64,000 bases of DNA from CAZWEZ01 sp964632795 (GTDB lineage Bacteria; Pseudomonadota; Alphaproteobacteria; Rhodospirillales; 2-02-FULL-58-16): assembly GCA_964632795.1 (NCBI GenBank), contig CAZWEZ010000005.1, forward strand, positions 1 to 64,000, given 5' to 3'. Below the pieces are notes generated by a model. The model was given only the letters and a program-made list of their open reading frames with translations. It ran no database searches and was not told the origin of the DNA. Position numbers and translations under genes: made by a program. Below, in pieces: positions 1 to 10,495 of the stretch (position 1 is its first letter; each line of letters starts with the position of its first letter).

Positions 1-51
1 GATGGCGGCCCATCACAAGGGCCGCGCGACGACGTCCGAAAGCCTTGGAAA

Positions 52-92
52 GCCGTCTCTATGGGTCATTATCAGTGCCCCTTGGTATAAGT
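52..92 (+). repeat. 41-bp dispersed repeat, copy 1
   Basis: This stretch just upstream of pheS is repeated exactly, in inverted orientation, at 57642-57682. It ends in the edge CTTGGTATAA; shorter matches to that edge occur at 10901-10914 and 29828-29837 and at both ends of the element at 33284-33610. The first 51 bases of the window hold no gene I can assign. A start site or promoter for pheS, if local, would lie in or beside this repeat. Confidence 0.85.
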
Positions 93-101
93 TAGAGAGC
101 G

Positions 102-1178
102 ATGGATGACCTTGACACACTTCGCGCGGATCTGATCGGGGCCGTCGAGGCGGCGGGCGACCTCGAAGCCCTGGACCGGGCGCGGATCGCGGCGCTGGGC
201 AAGAAGGGGCGGATCACCACCCTGATGAAGGGCCTGGGGAGCATGGCGCCCGCGGACCGCAAAAGCCTCGGCGCGGCGCTCAACGCGATCAAGGACGAGG
301 TCGCCAGAACCATCGAGGCGCGCCGCGATGACCTCGCCGACACCGACCTCGATGCCCGCCTGATGGAGGAGGCGCTCGACGTCACCCTGCCGGTCCGCCC
401 CGAAGGCAGCGGGCGCGTCCACCCCATCAGCCAGACCATCGACGAGGTGGTCGCCATCTGCGGCGAGATGGGCTTCACCGTCGCCGAGGGCCCCGACATC
501 GAGGACGACTGGTACAACTTCACCGCCCTCAATATCCCGCCCGAGCACCCGGCGCGCCAGGAACACGACACCTTTTATTTGCCCGGCGGCGAGGACGGGA
601 ACCGCAAGGTGCTGCGCACCCATACCTCGCCGGTGCAGATCCGGACCATGCTCGAGGTCAAGCCGCCGATCCGCATCATCGTCCCCGGGCGCACCTTCCG
701 CTGCGACTACGACGCCACCCATTCGCCGATGTTCCACCAGGTGGAAGGCCTGGTGGTCGACAAGACCACCCACATGGGCCACCTCAAGGGCTGCCTGATC
801 GACTTCTGCCGCGCCTTCTTCGGGGTCGACGACCTGCCGGTCCGCTTCCGGCCCAGCTACTTCCCGTTCACCGAGCCCTCGGCCGAGGTCGACATCGGCT
901 GTACGCGCGAAGGCGGCACGCTGCGCATCGGCCACGGCGAGGATTGGCTGGAGATCCTCGGCAGCGGCATGGTCAACCCCCGGGTGCTGGACAACTGCGG
1001 CATCGATTCCACCGTTTATCAGGGCTTCGCCTTCGGCATGGGGGTCGAGCGCATGGCGATGCTCAAGTACGGCATCCCTGACCTGCGCACCTTCTTCGAG
1101 TCCGATCTGCGTTGGCTGCGCCACTACGGCTTCGCGGCGCTCGACGTGCCGAGCATGGTCGGGGGGCTGAACCCGTGA
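102..1178 (+). CDS. pheS: Phenylalanine--tRNA ligase alpha subunit
   Basis: Catalytic alpha subunit of the cytosolic (alpha-beta)2 enzyme that charges tRNA-Phe. The 358 residues match the usual bacterial PheS size: an N-terminal helical arm (about 1-90), then the class II catalytic core, with motif 2 around FRCDYDATHSPMFHQVEG and motif 3 near the C-terminus in GFAFGMGVERMAMLKYGI. The ATG at 102 follows a purine-rich AGAGAGCG. Its TGA overlaps the GTG of pheT (GTGA at 1175-1178), so the two subunits are probably translationally coupled. Confidence 0.97.
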   Translation: MDDLDTLRADLIGAVEAAGDLEALDRARIAALGKKGRITTLMKGLGSMAPADRKSLGAALNAIKDEVARTIEARRDDLADTDLDARLMEEALDVTLPVRPEGSGRVHPISQTIDEVVAICGEMGFTVAEGPDIEDDWYNFTALNIPPEHPARQEHDTFYLPGGEDGNRKVLRTHTSPVQIRTMLEVKPPIRIIVPGRTFRCDYDATHSPMFHQVEGLVVDKTTHMGHLKGCLIDFCRAFFGVDDLPVRFRPSYFPFTEPSAEVDIGCTREGGTLRIGHGEDWLEILGSGMVNPRVLDNCGIDSTVYQGFAFGMGVERMAMLKYGIPDLRTFFESDLRWLRHYGFAALDVPSMVGGLNP

Positions 1179-3577
1179 AGTTCACCTTCGCCTGGCTCAA
1201 GGAGCACCTGGAGACCGAGGCCCCGCTGGCCGAGATCGTCGAGCGGCTGACCATGATCGGCCTCGAGGTGGACTCGGTGAGCGACCGCGCCGAGGGGCTG
1301 GAGGAGTTCGTCGCCGCCCGGGTGCTCGAGGCCAAACCCCACCCCAACGCCGACCGGCTCAAGGTGTGCCGGGTCGATACCGGCTCGGGGACCTTCGAGA
1401 TCGTCTGCGGGGCGCCCAACGCGCGGACCGGCATGATGGGGGTGTTCGCGGCCACCGGCGCCTACATCCCGGGCATCGGCCTCGAGCTCAAGAAGGCCAG
1501 CATCCGTGGGGTGGAGAGCAACGGCATGCTGCTTTCGGAACGCGAGATGGGGCTGTCCGACGAACACCAGGGAATCGTCGAATTGCCCGAGGACACGCCG
1601 CTCGGCGCCTCGGCGGTGGCGGTGATGGGGCTGGATGACGCCGTCATCGACGTCGAGGTGACCCCCAACCGGGGCGACTGCCTGGGGGTGCGCGGGATCG
1701 CCCGGGACCTGGCGGCGGCCGGCCTGGGGACGCTCAAGCCGGTCGACGCGACGCCGCTCGAGGGCACCTTCGACAGCCCGCTCGCCGTCCATCTCGACTT
1801 CACGCCGGAGACCGCCGACGCCTGCCCCTACTTCGTCGGCCGCTACATCCGCGGGGTGCGCAACGTCGAAAGCCCCGGCTGGCTCAAGGACAGGCTGCTG
1901 GCCGTCGGCTTGCGGCCGATCACCGCCCTGGTCGATATCACCAACCTGCTGACCATCGGGCTGTGTCGTCCGCTGCACGTGTTCGACGCCGACAAGGTCA
2001 ACGGCGACATCCACGTCCGCCTGGCAAGGTCCGGCGAGATGTTGCCGGCGCTCAACGGCAAGGTCTACGAGCTCGACGCCGAGATGACGGTGATCGCCGA
2101 CGACCACGAGGCCGAGGCGCTGGGCGGGGTGATGGGCGGCGAGCGCACCGGATGCACCGAGAACACCGTCAACGTGTTCCTCGAATCGGCGCTGTTCGAC
2201 CCGCTCCGCACGGCGGCCACCGGACGGCGGCTCAACCTGCAGTCGGACGCCCGCTTCCGCTTCGAGCGCGGCATCGACCCGGCGTTCCTGGTCGACGGCA
2301 TGGAGATCGGCTCGCGCCTGATCGTCGAGATGTGCGGCGGCGAGCCGTCCCGTCCGGTGATCGCCGGCGTCGAGCCCGACTGGAAGCGCGAGGTCGCGTT
2401 GCGTCCCGACCGGGTCCGCGCCCTGGGCGGCGTCGAGGTGTCGGCCGAGGAGACCGGACGCATCCTTTCGACCCTCGGTTTCGAGGCTGTCGGCGGAAAG
2501 CGGTATCGGTATTGCGTCCCGTCGTGGCGCAACGACATCGTCGGCGAGGCCGACCTGGTCGAGGAGGTCACCCGCATCCACGGCTTCGACCGCATCGAAC
2601 CGGTGTCGCTCGAGCGCGACGCGGCGTTGCCCCATCCGGCCCTGAACGCGCTTCAGCGGCGCCGCGCCGACGCCCGCCGGGCGCTGGCCGGACGCGGCAT
2701 GGTCGAGGCGGTGACCCTGTCGTTCCTGGCCGCCGACCACGCCGCGCTGTTCGGCGGGGTGGCCGACGCCGTGCGCCTGGTCAACCCGATCAGCAGCGAC
2801 CTCGACGTCATGCGCCCCTCGCCGCTTCCCAACCTGATCGCGGCGTGTGGGCGCAACGCCGACCGCGGGATTGCGGACGGCGCCTTGTTCGAGATCGGCC
2901 CCCGCTACGCCGGCGACGCGCCCGAGGACCAGGACACGGTGGCCGCCGGCGTGCGCTCGGGGAGCGCCGGCGAACGCAACTGGGCGCAGCCGCCGCGCCC
3001 GGTGGACGTCTTCGACGCCAAGGCCGACGCGATCGCCGTTCTGGCCCGCCTCGGCCTGCCCGCCGACAGCCTGCAGGTCGCCCCCGAGGCTCCCTCCTGG
3101 TACCACCCGGGGCGCTCGGGCAGCCTGCGGCTCGGCCCCAAGACGGTGCTCGCCGAGTTCGGCGAGATCCACCCCCGGGTGCTGCGGCGGATGGGCGTCA
3201 AGGGGCCGGTCGCCGGCTTCGAGGTGCTCCTCGACCGGCTGCCCAAGCCCAAGCCGAGAAAGAACGCCGCCAAGCCGCACCTCGATCTGTCCTCCCTGCA
3301 ACCGGTGGAGCGCGACTTCGCCTTCGTGCTCGACGACGCGGTGCCGGCGGCGGCGGTCCTGCGCGCCGCCCGGGGGGCGGACAGGAAGCTGATCGCCGGG
3401 GTCGGCGTGTTCGACGTCTTCGGCGGCGGCTCCCTGGGCGCCGGCAAGAAGTCGCTGGCCATCAGCGTCACCCTGCAACCGACCGGCAAGACCCTGACCG
3501 ACGCCGAGATCGAGGCGGTCGCCGAACGGGTGGTGGCCGCCGTCGAAAAAGCGACGGGCGGCGTCCTCAGGACGTAG
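1175..3577 (+). CDS. pheT: Phenylalanine--tRNA ligase beta subunit
   Basis: Large subunit of PheRS, 800 residues, the normal length. In order it shows the N-terminal domain beginning MKFTFAWLKEHLE, the EMAP/tRNA-binding domain (about 40-150, with KPHPNADRLKVCRVDTG), the B3/B4 editing region (about 200-390), the B5 domain (about 400-470), the inactive catalytic-like core, and a C-terminal FDX-ACB anticodon-binding domain (about 705-800, starting near LQPVERDFAF). I place the start at the GTG overlapping the pheS stop, because longer in-frame starts lie deep inside pheS and this one gives the canonical N-terminus. Confidence 0.96.
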   Translation: MKFTFAWLKEHLETEAPLAEIVERLTMIGLEVDSVSDRAEGLEEFVAARVLEAKPHPNADRLKVCRVDTGSGTFEIVCGAPNARTGMMGVFAATGAYIPGIGLELKKASIRGVESNGMLLSEREMGLSDEHQGIVELPEDTPLGASAVAVMGLDDAVIDVEVTPNRGDCLGVRGIARDLAAAGLGTLKPVDATPLEGTFDSPLAVHLDFTPETADACPYFVGRYIRGVRNVESPGWLKDRLLAVGLRPITALVDITNLLTIGLCRPLHVFDADKVNGDIHVRLARSGEMLPALNGKVYELDAEMTVIADDHEAEALGGVMGGERTGCTENTVNVFLESALFDPLRTAATGRRLNLQSDARFRFERGIDPAFLVDGMEIGSRLIVEMCGGEPSRPVIAGVEPDWKREVALRPDRVRALGGVEVSAEETGRILSTLGFEAVGGKRYRYCVPSWRNDIVGEADLVEEVTRIHGFDRIEPVSLERDAALPHPALNALQRRRADARRALAGRGMVEAVTLSFLAADHAALFGGVADAVRLVNPISSDLDVMRPSPLPNLIAACGRNADRGIADGALFEIGPRYAGDAPEDQDTVAAGVRSGSAGERNWAQPPRPVDVFDAKADAIAVLARLGLPADSLQVAPEAPSWYHPGRSGSLRLGPKTVLAEFGEIHPRVLRRMGVKGPVAGFEVLLDRLPKPKPRKNAAKPHLDLSSLQPVERDFAFVLDDAVPAAAVLRAARGADRKLIAGVGVFDVFGGGSLGAGKKSLAISVTLQPTGKTLTDAEIEAVAERVVAAVEKATGGVLRT

Positions 3578-3663
3578 AGTCGATAGTCGGGATCGGGCCC
3601 ACCACCGCCAGGGGCCGATTCTGCTCGACGTTTTTTTTCCGGCGGGACGAGGAGATGGAGACC

Positions 3664-5496
3664 ATGGGATGGCAAGGTAGGGTTCTGCGCGTCAACCTGA
3701 GCGAGGGCACCTGCGAGGGCGAGGACCTGAACCGCGAATGGGCCGAACAGTACCTGGGCCAGCGCGGCCTGGGCAGCCGCTACTTCACCGCCGAGGTCGA
3801 GCCCAAGGTCGATCCCCTGTCGCCGGACAACAAGCTGGTCTACGCCACCGGCCCGCTGACCGGCACCATGGCGCCGACCGGAGCCCGTTTCTCGGTGGTC
3901 ACCAAGGGGGCGCTGACCAACATCATCGCCGCCTCCAACTCGGGCGGCCACTTCGGGGCCGAGCTCAAGGCTGCCGGCTGGGACGTGCTGATCGTCGAGG
4001 GCAAGGCCAAGAGCCCGCTCTACCTGTACGTCCGCGACGACCACGCCGAGCTGTTGGCGGCCGACGACCTGTGGGGACGCTCGGTGTGGGAATGCGAACC
4101 GGCGCTCAAGGCCCGCCACATGGACCCCCTGATCAAGGTCTCCTCGATCGGCCGGGCCGGCGAGATCGGGGTCAGGTTCGCCGGCATCGTCAACGACCTC
4201 GACCGGGCCGCCGGGCGCTCCGGGGTCGGCGCCGTGATGGGGTCGAAGAACCTCAAGGCGATCGCCGTGCGCGGCACCACCGGGATCGCGGTCAACGACC
4301 CCGAGGCCTTCCGGGCGGCGGTCGACAACGCCCGGCGAATCCTCGACCCGAGTGCGCCCAGGGCCCGCTACGAGAACATCGGCACCCACGGCATGATGGA
4401 CGTCACCCAGAACTTCGGCGCCCTGCCGGCGTACAACTGCCACGACGTCCAGTTCGACGGCACGCCCAGGATCAACGCCGCGGCGATGCAGAAGAGGCGC
4501 CTCACCGACGGCCGCTCAACCTTGCAGACCAACAAGGCCTGCTTCGGCTGCACCATCGGCTGCGGCCGGGTCTCCAAGCTCGACCCGACCCACTTCTCGG
4601 TGGCCGGCAAGCAGGGCCGCGAGGTCTATCTCGAATCCCAGGGCGGGCTGGAATACGAATCCGCCTTCTCACTGGGCGCCATGACCGGCATCGACGACCG
4701 CGAGGCGATGACCTACGCCAACTACATCTGCAACCAACAGGGGATGGACCCGATCTCCTTCGGAGTCACCGTGGCGGCGGCGATGGAACTCTACGAGGTC
4801 GGGGCGATCACCGACGCCGACACCGGCGGGATCGCGCTCGACTTCGGCTCCGCCGAGGGCCTGGTGGCGATGGCCGAACTGACCGCCCTCGGCGAGGGCC
4901 TGGGCAAGGACATCGGGATGGGCTCCAAGGGGCTGTGCGAGAAGTACGGCCACCCCGAGTTCGCGATGCAGGTCAAGGGCCAGGAGATCGCCGGCTACGA
5001 CCCCCGCGCCATGCAGGGGATGGGGCTGGCCTATGCGACCAGCAACCGCGGCGCCTGCCACATCCGCTCGCGGCCCTTCGTCGACGACTTCTCGCGCGTC
5101 GAGACCGAGGGCAAGGCGAAGATCGTCAAGGACACCCAGGACGAGGTGGCGGCGATCGATTCGACGGGCCTGTGCGTCTTCGCCTACAACGCCTGGAGCA
5201 TGGACGACATCGCGGCCATGGTCGAGGGCGCCTGCGGCGGCGGCTGGACCGCCGAACGGATGTGCCTGACCGGCGAGCGGGTGTGGAACCTGGAGCGCAA
5301 GTTCAACCTCGAGGCCGGCCTGACGGCGGCCGACGACACCCTGCCCCGGCGCCTGCTCGAGGAGGCCGCCAAGCGGGGCACCGCCAGGGGCCATGTCTGC
5401 GGGCTGGATGCGATGCTGCCCGAATACTACCGGCTGCGCGGTTGGGACGCCGGCGGCGTGCCCACCGCCGAGACGGTCAAACGTCTGAGGATTTGA
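3664..5496 (+). CDS. Aldehyde:ferredoxin oxidoreductase (tungsten/molybdopterin family)
   Basis: AOR-family enzyme, expected to oxidise aldehydes to carboxylic acids with ferredoxin as acceptor, using a bis-pterin W/Mo cofactor and one [4Fe-4S] cluster. The 610-residue length and the opening MGWQGRVLRVNLSEG are typical. The cluster ligands are visible as CFGCTIGC (CxxCxxxC) plus a later Cys in STGLCVFAYNAW. The start is taken at ATG 3664, preceded by GAGGAGATGGAG; ATG 3655 would lie inside that ribosome-binding stretch. The gene follows pheT after 86 bp containing a T8 run. Its last 20 bp overlap the convergent rpiR-type gene. Substrate unknown. A cofactor gene (moaB) is present at 57764-58300. 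Confidence 0.92.
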   Translation: MGWQGRVLRVNLSEGTCEGEDLNREWAEQYLGQRGLGSRYFTAEVEPKVDPLSPDNKLVYATGPLTGTMAPTGARFSVVTKGALTNIIAASNSGGHFGAELKAAGWDVLIVEGKAKSPLYLYVRDDHAELLAADDLWGRSVWECEPALKARHMDPLIKVSSIGRAGEIGVRFAGIVNDLDRAAGRSGVGAVMGSKNLKAIAVRGTTGIAVNDPEAFRAAVDNARRILDPSAPRARYENIGTHGMMDVTQNFGALPAYNCHDVQFDGTPRINAAAMQKRRLTDGRSTLQTNKACFGCTIGCGRVSKLDPTHFSVAGKQGREVYLESQGGLEYESAFSLGAMTGIDDREAMTYANYICNQQGMDPISFGVTVAAAMELYEVGAITDADTGGIALDFGSAEGLVAMAELTALGEGLGKDIGMGSKGLCEKYGHPEFAMQVKGQEIAGYDPRAMQGMGLAYATSNRGACHIRSRPFVDDFSRVETEGKAKIVKDTQDEVAAIDSTGLCVFAYNAWSMDDIAAMVEGACGGGWTAERMCLTGERVWNLERKFNLEAGLTAADDTLPRRLLEEAAKRGTARGHVCGLDAMLPEYYRLRGWDAGGVPTAETVKRLRI

Positions 5497-6346
5497 GCCC
5501 CTTCAACACTTCCAACGTCCGCACGCGGTCCTTGACCTGGTGCCAGTGGCGTTCGCTGACGCCGGCGATCAGGGCCTCGACCAGGGTCAGGATCACGGCC
5601 GCCGAATCCCACCTCGAGGGAACGTCGATCCGCACCGGGAAGGTGTGCTTGGCGAGGCGCGAGATGGGCGACAGCCATTGGTCGGTGAACAGGACGACCG
5701 TGGCGCCGCGCCCGGCGGCCTGTTCGGCGAACCGAACCACCTCGCCCTGATAGCGGCGAATGTCGAAGACCGCGAGGACGTCGCGGCGGCCCATGTCCAG
5801 GATGTCTTCGCGCCAGGTGGCGCTGTGCCCCTCGACCAGATGGACGTTGGGCCGCAGCACGCGAAGATGGGCGTAGAGATAGGCGGCGATGGCGCCGGTG
5901 AAACGGCCGCCGAGGACATGGACCGTCCGCTTGCGGTCGGCCAATAGCCGGATCGCGGCTTCGAACTCCGAGCCCGGCAGCGACTTCAGCGATTCCTCGA
6001 TATTGTCGCGCACCGCGGCGGCGAAACGTCCCAGGAAGTCCTTGTTCCCCTTTCCCGCCGCCTCCTTGCCGTACGTCTTGGCGAGCGGGGATTGGAGCCG
6101 CACCTCCAGTTCCTCCCTCAGGGCACGCTGGAAATCGGCGTAGCCGGAGAACCCCAGCTTGCCGACCAGACGCAGGATCGTCGGCCCGCTGACCCCGGAC
6201 TGGCTGGCGAATTTGGCCACCGTATCCAGCCCCGCCAGCGGGTAGTTGACGAGAAGGGCCTGGGCCGGCTTGCGCTCGGTGGGCGTCAGGCGGTCGAAGA
6301 TCCGGCGGATCTCCTCGGCGATCGTCCTCGGGGGCTGACTGGTCAT
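5477..6346 (-). CDS. MurR/RpiR-family transcriptional regulator
   Basis: A 289-residue cytoplasmic regulator: N-terminal HTH_6 domain (about 8-80, with KFASQSGVSGPTILRLVGKLGF as its recognition region) and a C-terminal SIS domain (about 125-265), which in this family usually senses a phosphosugar or related ligand. It is divergent from the N-formylglutamate amidohydrolase gene across a 124-bp region with a good promoter, and so is the likely local regulator of that gene and the TRAP operon. It overlaps the AOR gene by 20 bp at the 3' ends. The ligand cannot be read from sequence. Confidence 0.9.
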   Translation of the reverse strand: MTSQPPRTIAEEIRRIFDRLTPTERKPAQALLVNYPLAGLDTVAKFASQSGVSGPTILRLVGKLGFSGYADFQRALREELEVRLQSPLAKTYGKEAAGKGNKDFLGRFAAAVRDNIEESLKSLPGSEFEAAIRLLADRKRTVHVLGGRFTGAIAAYLYAHLRVLRPNVHLVEGHSATWREDILDMGRRDVLAVFDIRRYQGEVVRFAEQAAGRGATVVLFTDQWLSPISRLAKHTFPVRIDVPSRWDSAAVILTLVEALIAGVSERHWHQVKDRVRTLEVLKGLKSSDV

Positions 6347-6385
6347 GATCCCTCAGGATACAGCCGAATAACAAAAATTTCAAAT

Positions 6386-6413
6386 TTGACAGCCAATGGC
6401 AAAACTGTAATAT
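6386..6413 (+). promoter_or_regulatory. Sigma70-type promoter for the amidohydrolase/TRAP genes
   Basis: TTGACA at 6386-6391, a 16-base spacer, and TAATAT at 6408-6413 form a near-consensus promoter pointing at the amidohydrolase gene starting at 6471. The surrounding 6365-6440 stretch is markedly AT-rich in GC-rich surroundings. It is the natural place for an operator of the divergent RpiR-type regulator. Promoter activity is inferred from the motif only. Confidence 0.6.
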
Positions 6414-6470
6414 CTCGTTCAACAATACAAAACGAAAAAATGCGACGGCGCAGGGTTCGGCTTCTCAGGC

Positions 6471-7289
<819 letters not shown>

Positions 7290-7369
7290 TGCCCGACCGT
7301 CGGGGCTCTCTTGCCTAACCTGAGACGCCCACTGAACTAAGGACCATTGCTTCAATGAAAACCAGGTAA

Positions 7370-7924
7370 ATGCCGAAAGCAATAATACAATACGTGCGAT
7401 ATGTAGATGCCGTTAACCGGGTCGTCGGCCGGTTCGCGATGTATCTGGTCTTCGCCATGATAGGCGTGCTGCTCTATTCCTCCATCGCCAAGACATTCTT
7501 CCTGCCGCCCTTGTGGACGTTCGAAATGGCCCAGTTCCTGATGGCCGCCTACTACATTCTGGGCGGCGGCTATTCCATGCAACTGGACGCTCACGTGCGG
7601 ATGGACCTTCTCTATAGCCGTTGGTCGCCACAGAGAATGGCCTTCGTCGATACCCTGACTTCGGTGGCGCTGATTACCTATCTGGTGCTCCTGCTTTACG
7701 GCAGCGTCTCCAGCACCGAGTACGCGTTGAAGTACGGCGAGACGAGCTACTCGTCCTGGTCGCCCTACATGGCGCCGATCAAGCTCATCATGACCTTCGG
7801 GATCGTTCTCATGCTTCTGCAGGCCATCGCCTTCTTCTTCAAGGATCTGGCCACGGCGCGGGGGCGGACCATCGACGGACGTCTCCTGGCGGACGTCGAA
7901 CAGGCAGGGGGGTCGTCATCATGA
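7370..7924 (+). CDS. TRAP transporter small permease (DctQ-type)
   Basis: A 184-residue inner-membrane protein with four predicted membrane segments (about 20-45, 55-75, 95-120, 140-160), the DctQ architecture. It pairs with the large permease directly downstream in an ion-gradient-driven transporter. Its TGA overlaps the ATG of the large permease (ATGA at 7921-7924), implying coupled translation. The start is ATG 7370, with a modest CAGG upstream. Confidence 0.92.
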   Translation: MPKAIIQYVRYVDAVNRVVGRFAMYLVFAMIGVLLYSSIAKTFFLPPLWTFEMAQFLMAAYYILGGGYSMQLDAHVRMDLLYSRWSPQRMAFVDTLTSVALITYLVLLLYGSVSSTEYALKYGETSYSSWSPYMAPIKLIMTFGIVLMLLQAIAFFFKDLATARGRTIDGRLLADVEQAGGSSS

Positions 7925-9243
7925 GCTACGAGATGATCGCCCTGCTGATGTTTTCGTCGATGATGATCATGCTGCTGACCGGACAGCGCGTGTACGGCGC
8001 CATTGGCTTCGTCGCCGCTTTCGCGGCCTTGATGTTGTGGGGCGACGGCGGCTCCGAGATGGCGTTCACCGCCGCCATGAAGTTGATGAAGTGGTATCCG
8101 CTGCTGACCCTGCCGCTGTTCATCTACATGGGCTACATGCTCTCGGAATCGAAAATCGCCGATGATCTTTACAAGATGTTCCATGTCTGGATGGGCCCTC
8201 TCAACGGCGGCCTGGCGATCGGCACCATCGGCCTGATGGTGGTCATTTCGGCGATGAACGGCTTGAGCGTCGCGGGCATGGCCATCGGCGCCACCATCGC
8301 CCTGCCGGAATTGCTCAAGCGCGGCTACGACAAGGTCATGGTCACCGGCGTCATCCAGGCCGGCAGTTCGTTGGGCATCCTGGTGCCCCCCAGCGTGGTG
8401 CTGGTGCTCTACGGCATGATCGCCCGCCAACCGGTGGGCCAGCTGTGGCTCGCCGGGGTGTTTCCCGGTCTCATGATGGCCTCGCTGTTCGTGATCTACA
8501 TCGTCGTGCGCTGCAAGATTCAGCCCCATTTAGGGCCGGCCCTGCCCAAGGAGGAACGCCAGGTCGGGTGGGGCGAGAAATTCCGCCTGCTCCGGGCCGG
8601 CATCCTGCCGTTGGCCATTTTCTTCTCGATGACGGGCCTGTTCCTGATGGGGTTCACCAGTCTGGTGGAAAGTTCCGCCGTCGGCGCGACGGCAGCCACG
8701 GTCGGGGCGTTGGTCAAGGGCCGCCTGAATCGCCACGTCATCGAAGAGACCATCCGCAAGACCCTGGCCGTGAGCTGCATGTTCATGTGGATCATTCTGG
8801 CGGCGATGTGTTTCGGCGCGGTTTTCGACGGCCTGGGCGCGGTCAAGGCGATCGAGTTCTTCTTTGTCGAAAAGATGGGATTGGGGCCCTGGCAAATCCT
8901 CATCATGATGCAGTTGTCCTACCTCCTGATGGGCATGTTCCTGGATGACACCGCCATGCTGGTGATCGTCGCGCCTCTTTATGTGCCGCTGGTCGGGTTA
9001 TTGGGTTTCGACCTGGTATGGTACGGCGTGCTCTACACCATCACCTGTCAGATCGCCTACATGACACCGCCGTTTGGCTACAATCTGTTCCTGATGCGGG
9101 CGATGGCGCCCCCGGAAGTGACGCTGAGCGACATTTACCATTCGATCACCCCGTTCGTGCTGGTCATGATCTTCGGTCTCATCCTTGTCATGATATTCCC
9201 CGATATCGCCCTGTGGCTGCCCCATTGGCATTATGGAAAGTGA
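7921..9243 (+). CDS. TRAP transporter large permease (DctM-type)
   Basis: A 440-residue, highly hydrophobic inner-membrane protein with about a dozen membrane segments, normal for DctM. It carries the family-typical stretch GVIQAGSSLGILVPPSVVLVLYG near residues 140-165 and a second half resembling the first. The start is the ATG overlapping the small-permease stop; the reading frame extends further upstream only as a shadow of that gene. With the small permease and the binding protein at 9353 it forms a complete TRAP system. Confidence 0.94.
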   Translation: MSYEMIALLMFSSMMIMLLTGQRVYGAIGFVAAFAALMLWGDGGSEMAFTAAMKLMKWYPLLTLPLFIYMGYMLSESKIADDLYKMFHVWMGPLNGGLAIGTIGLMVVISAMNGLSVAGMAIGATIALPELLKRGYDKVMVTGVIQAGSSLGILVPPSVVLVLYGMIARQPVGQLWLAGVFPGLMMASLFVIYIVVRCKIQPHLGPALPKEERQVGWGEKFRLLRAGILPLAIFFSMTGLFLMGFTSLVESSAVGATAATVGALVKGRLNRHVIEETIRKTLAVSCMFMWIILAAMCFGAVFDGLGAVKAIEFFFVEKMGLGPWQILIMMQLSYLLMGMFLDDTAMLVIVAPLYVPLVGLLGFDLVWYGVLYTITCQIAYMTPPFGYNLFLMRAMAPPEVTLSDIYHSITPFVLVMIFGLILVMIFPDIALWLPHWHYGK

Positions 9244-9352
9244 GACCTGAAATATGGATTAAGTAATAATGAGTTCCCCCACACAGGGGGACACAGACAT
9301 GGCAAAGAGTAACGTTGGATTTACAGTAACCAAGGTAAAGGAGACAGGGAAG

Positions 9353-10405
9353 ATGAAAAGACGCAATTTCCTCAAGAAAGCAGGTGTCGCGACAGCAGGC
9401 GCGGTGGCAGCGACAGCCCTCAGCGCGCCGTTTGTCAAGACGCAGGCGAAAACGACCATCAAGTGGCGGCTTCAAACCTATGCCGGCCCGGCCCTGGGCG
9501 CGCATGTCATCAAACCGTCGATCGACGCCTTCAACAAAGTCGCCGGCAGCGACATGAACATCGAGCTGTATTTCTCCGACCAGTTGGTGCCTACCGGCGA
9601 GCTGTTCCGGGCGATGCAGAAAGGGACCATCGACGCCGTCCAGAGCGACGACGACTCGATCGCGGCGCCGGTGGATGTTTCCGTGTTCGGCGGCTACTTC
9701 CCGTTCGCCACCCGCTACAGCCTGGACGTCCCGGTGCTGTTCAACCAGTACGGCCTGAAGGAAATCTGGGAGGAGGCCTACGGCGAGGTGGAAGGCGTCA
9801 CCTGGCTCAGCGCCGGCGCCTGGGACCCCTGCCACTTCAACACCGTCGACCCCATCTACAGCCTTGCCGATCTCAAGGGCAAGCGGGTGTTCACCTTCCC
9901 CACCGCCGGAAAATTCCTGACGCGCTTCGGCGTCGTTCCGGTGACGCTTCCCTGGGAGGACATCGAGGTCGCCGTTCAAACCGGCGAGTTGGACGGCATC
10001 GCCTGGTCCGGCATCACAGAGGACTACACCGTCGGCTGGGCCGATGTGACCAACTACTTCCTGACCAACAACATCTCCGGCGCCTGGATCGGGTCGTATT
10101 TCGCCAATTCCAACAGCTGGGACGCCCTGCCCGAAAACCTGCAGACCCTGTTCAGACTGTGCATGGACAGCTCGCACTACTACAGGCAGTACTGGTACTG
10201 GGGCGGCGAAGCCGAACTCCGCACCAAGGGCACCAAACTGAAACTGACCTCGATCCCCGACGAAGAGTGGGCGACCGTCGAGCAAGAGGCGTACAAGTTC
10301 TGGGATGAGATTGCCGCCAAGAGCCCGAGGAGCGCCAAGGTGGTGCAGATCATCAAGGACTACGCCAAAACCATGACGGACGCCGGTCCTCCGTACCGGT
10401 ACTAA
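9353..10405 (+). CDS. TRAP transporter solute-binding protein (DctP family), Tat-exported
   Basis: Periplasmic binding protein of the TRAP system, 350 residues. The N-terminus MKRRNFLKKAGVATAGAVAA is a clear twin-arginine signal (RRNFLK) followed by a hydrophobic stretch and an alanine-rich cleavage region. The mature part looks like the group binding alpha-keto or other carboxylates (YAGPALGAHVIKP, GWADVTNYFLTN). The start is ATG 9353, 9 bases after AAGGAG; an upstream ATG at 9299 would bury the Tat motif about 18 residues in. It closes the transporter operon and is followed by a strong terminator at 10443. Confidence 0.92.
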   Translation: MKRRNFLKKAGVATAGAVAATALSAPFVKTQAKTTIKWRLQTYAGPALGAHVIKPSIDAFNKVAGSDMNIELYFSDQLVPTGELFRAMQKGTIDAVQSDDDSIAAPVDVSVFGGYFPFATRYSLDVPVLFNQYGLKEIWEEAYGEVEGVTWLSAGAWDPCHFNTVDPIYSLADLKGKRVFTFPTAGKFLTRFGVVPVTLPWEDIEVAVQTGELDGIAWSGITEDYTVGWADVTNYFLTNNISGAWIGSYFANSNSWDALPENLQTLFRLCMDSSHYYRQYWYWGGEAELRTKGTKLKLTSIPDEEWATVEQEAYKFWDEIAAKSPRSAKVVQIIKDYAKTMTDAGPPYRY

Positions 10406-10442
10406 GGCACAGCCCCCGAAACGATGGGGGGGAATGACTAGG

Positions 10443-10481
10443 GCTAGCCGGCGGCGGGAACGCCCCGGCTAGCTTTATTTT
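10443..10481 (+). terminator. Rho-independent terminator after the TRAP operon
   Basis: GCTAGCCGG at 10443-10451 pairs perfectly with CCGGCTAGC at 10465-10473. The loop can form a further GGCG/CGCC stem, and TTTATTTT follows immediately. It lies 38 bp after the binding-protein stop. Confidence 0.85.
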
Positions 10482-10495
10482 GAAAAGGTATTTCG

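Noticed and set aside
1..51. End of an upstream gene such as rplT
   Set aside because: Frames across these bases do not show a recognisable ribosomal protein C-terminus, and the repeat follows directly.
3631..3638. T8 run after pheT as a terminator
   Set aside because: No convincing stem precedes it, so I did not call a terminator.
1963..3654. Long open extension upstream of the AOR gene in its own frame
   Set aside because: It is out of frame with pheT, extremely Arg/Gly-rich, and the true AOR N-terminus starts at 3664 with a ribosome-binding site.
2905..4443. 512-residue minus-strand ORF across pheT and AOR
   Set aside because: It runs antisense through two clear genes and has no domain features; typical of GC-rich shadow frames.
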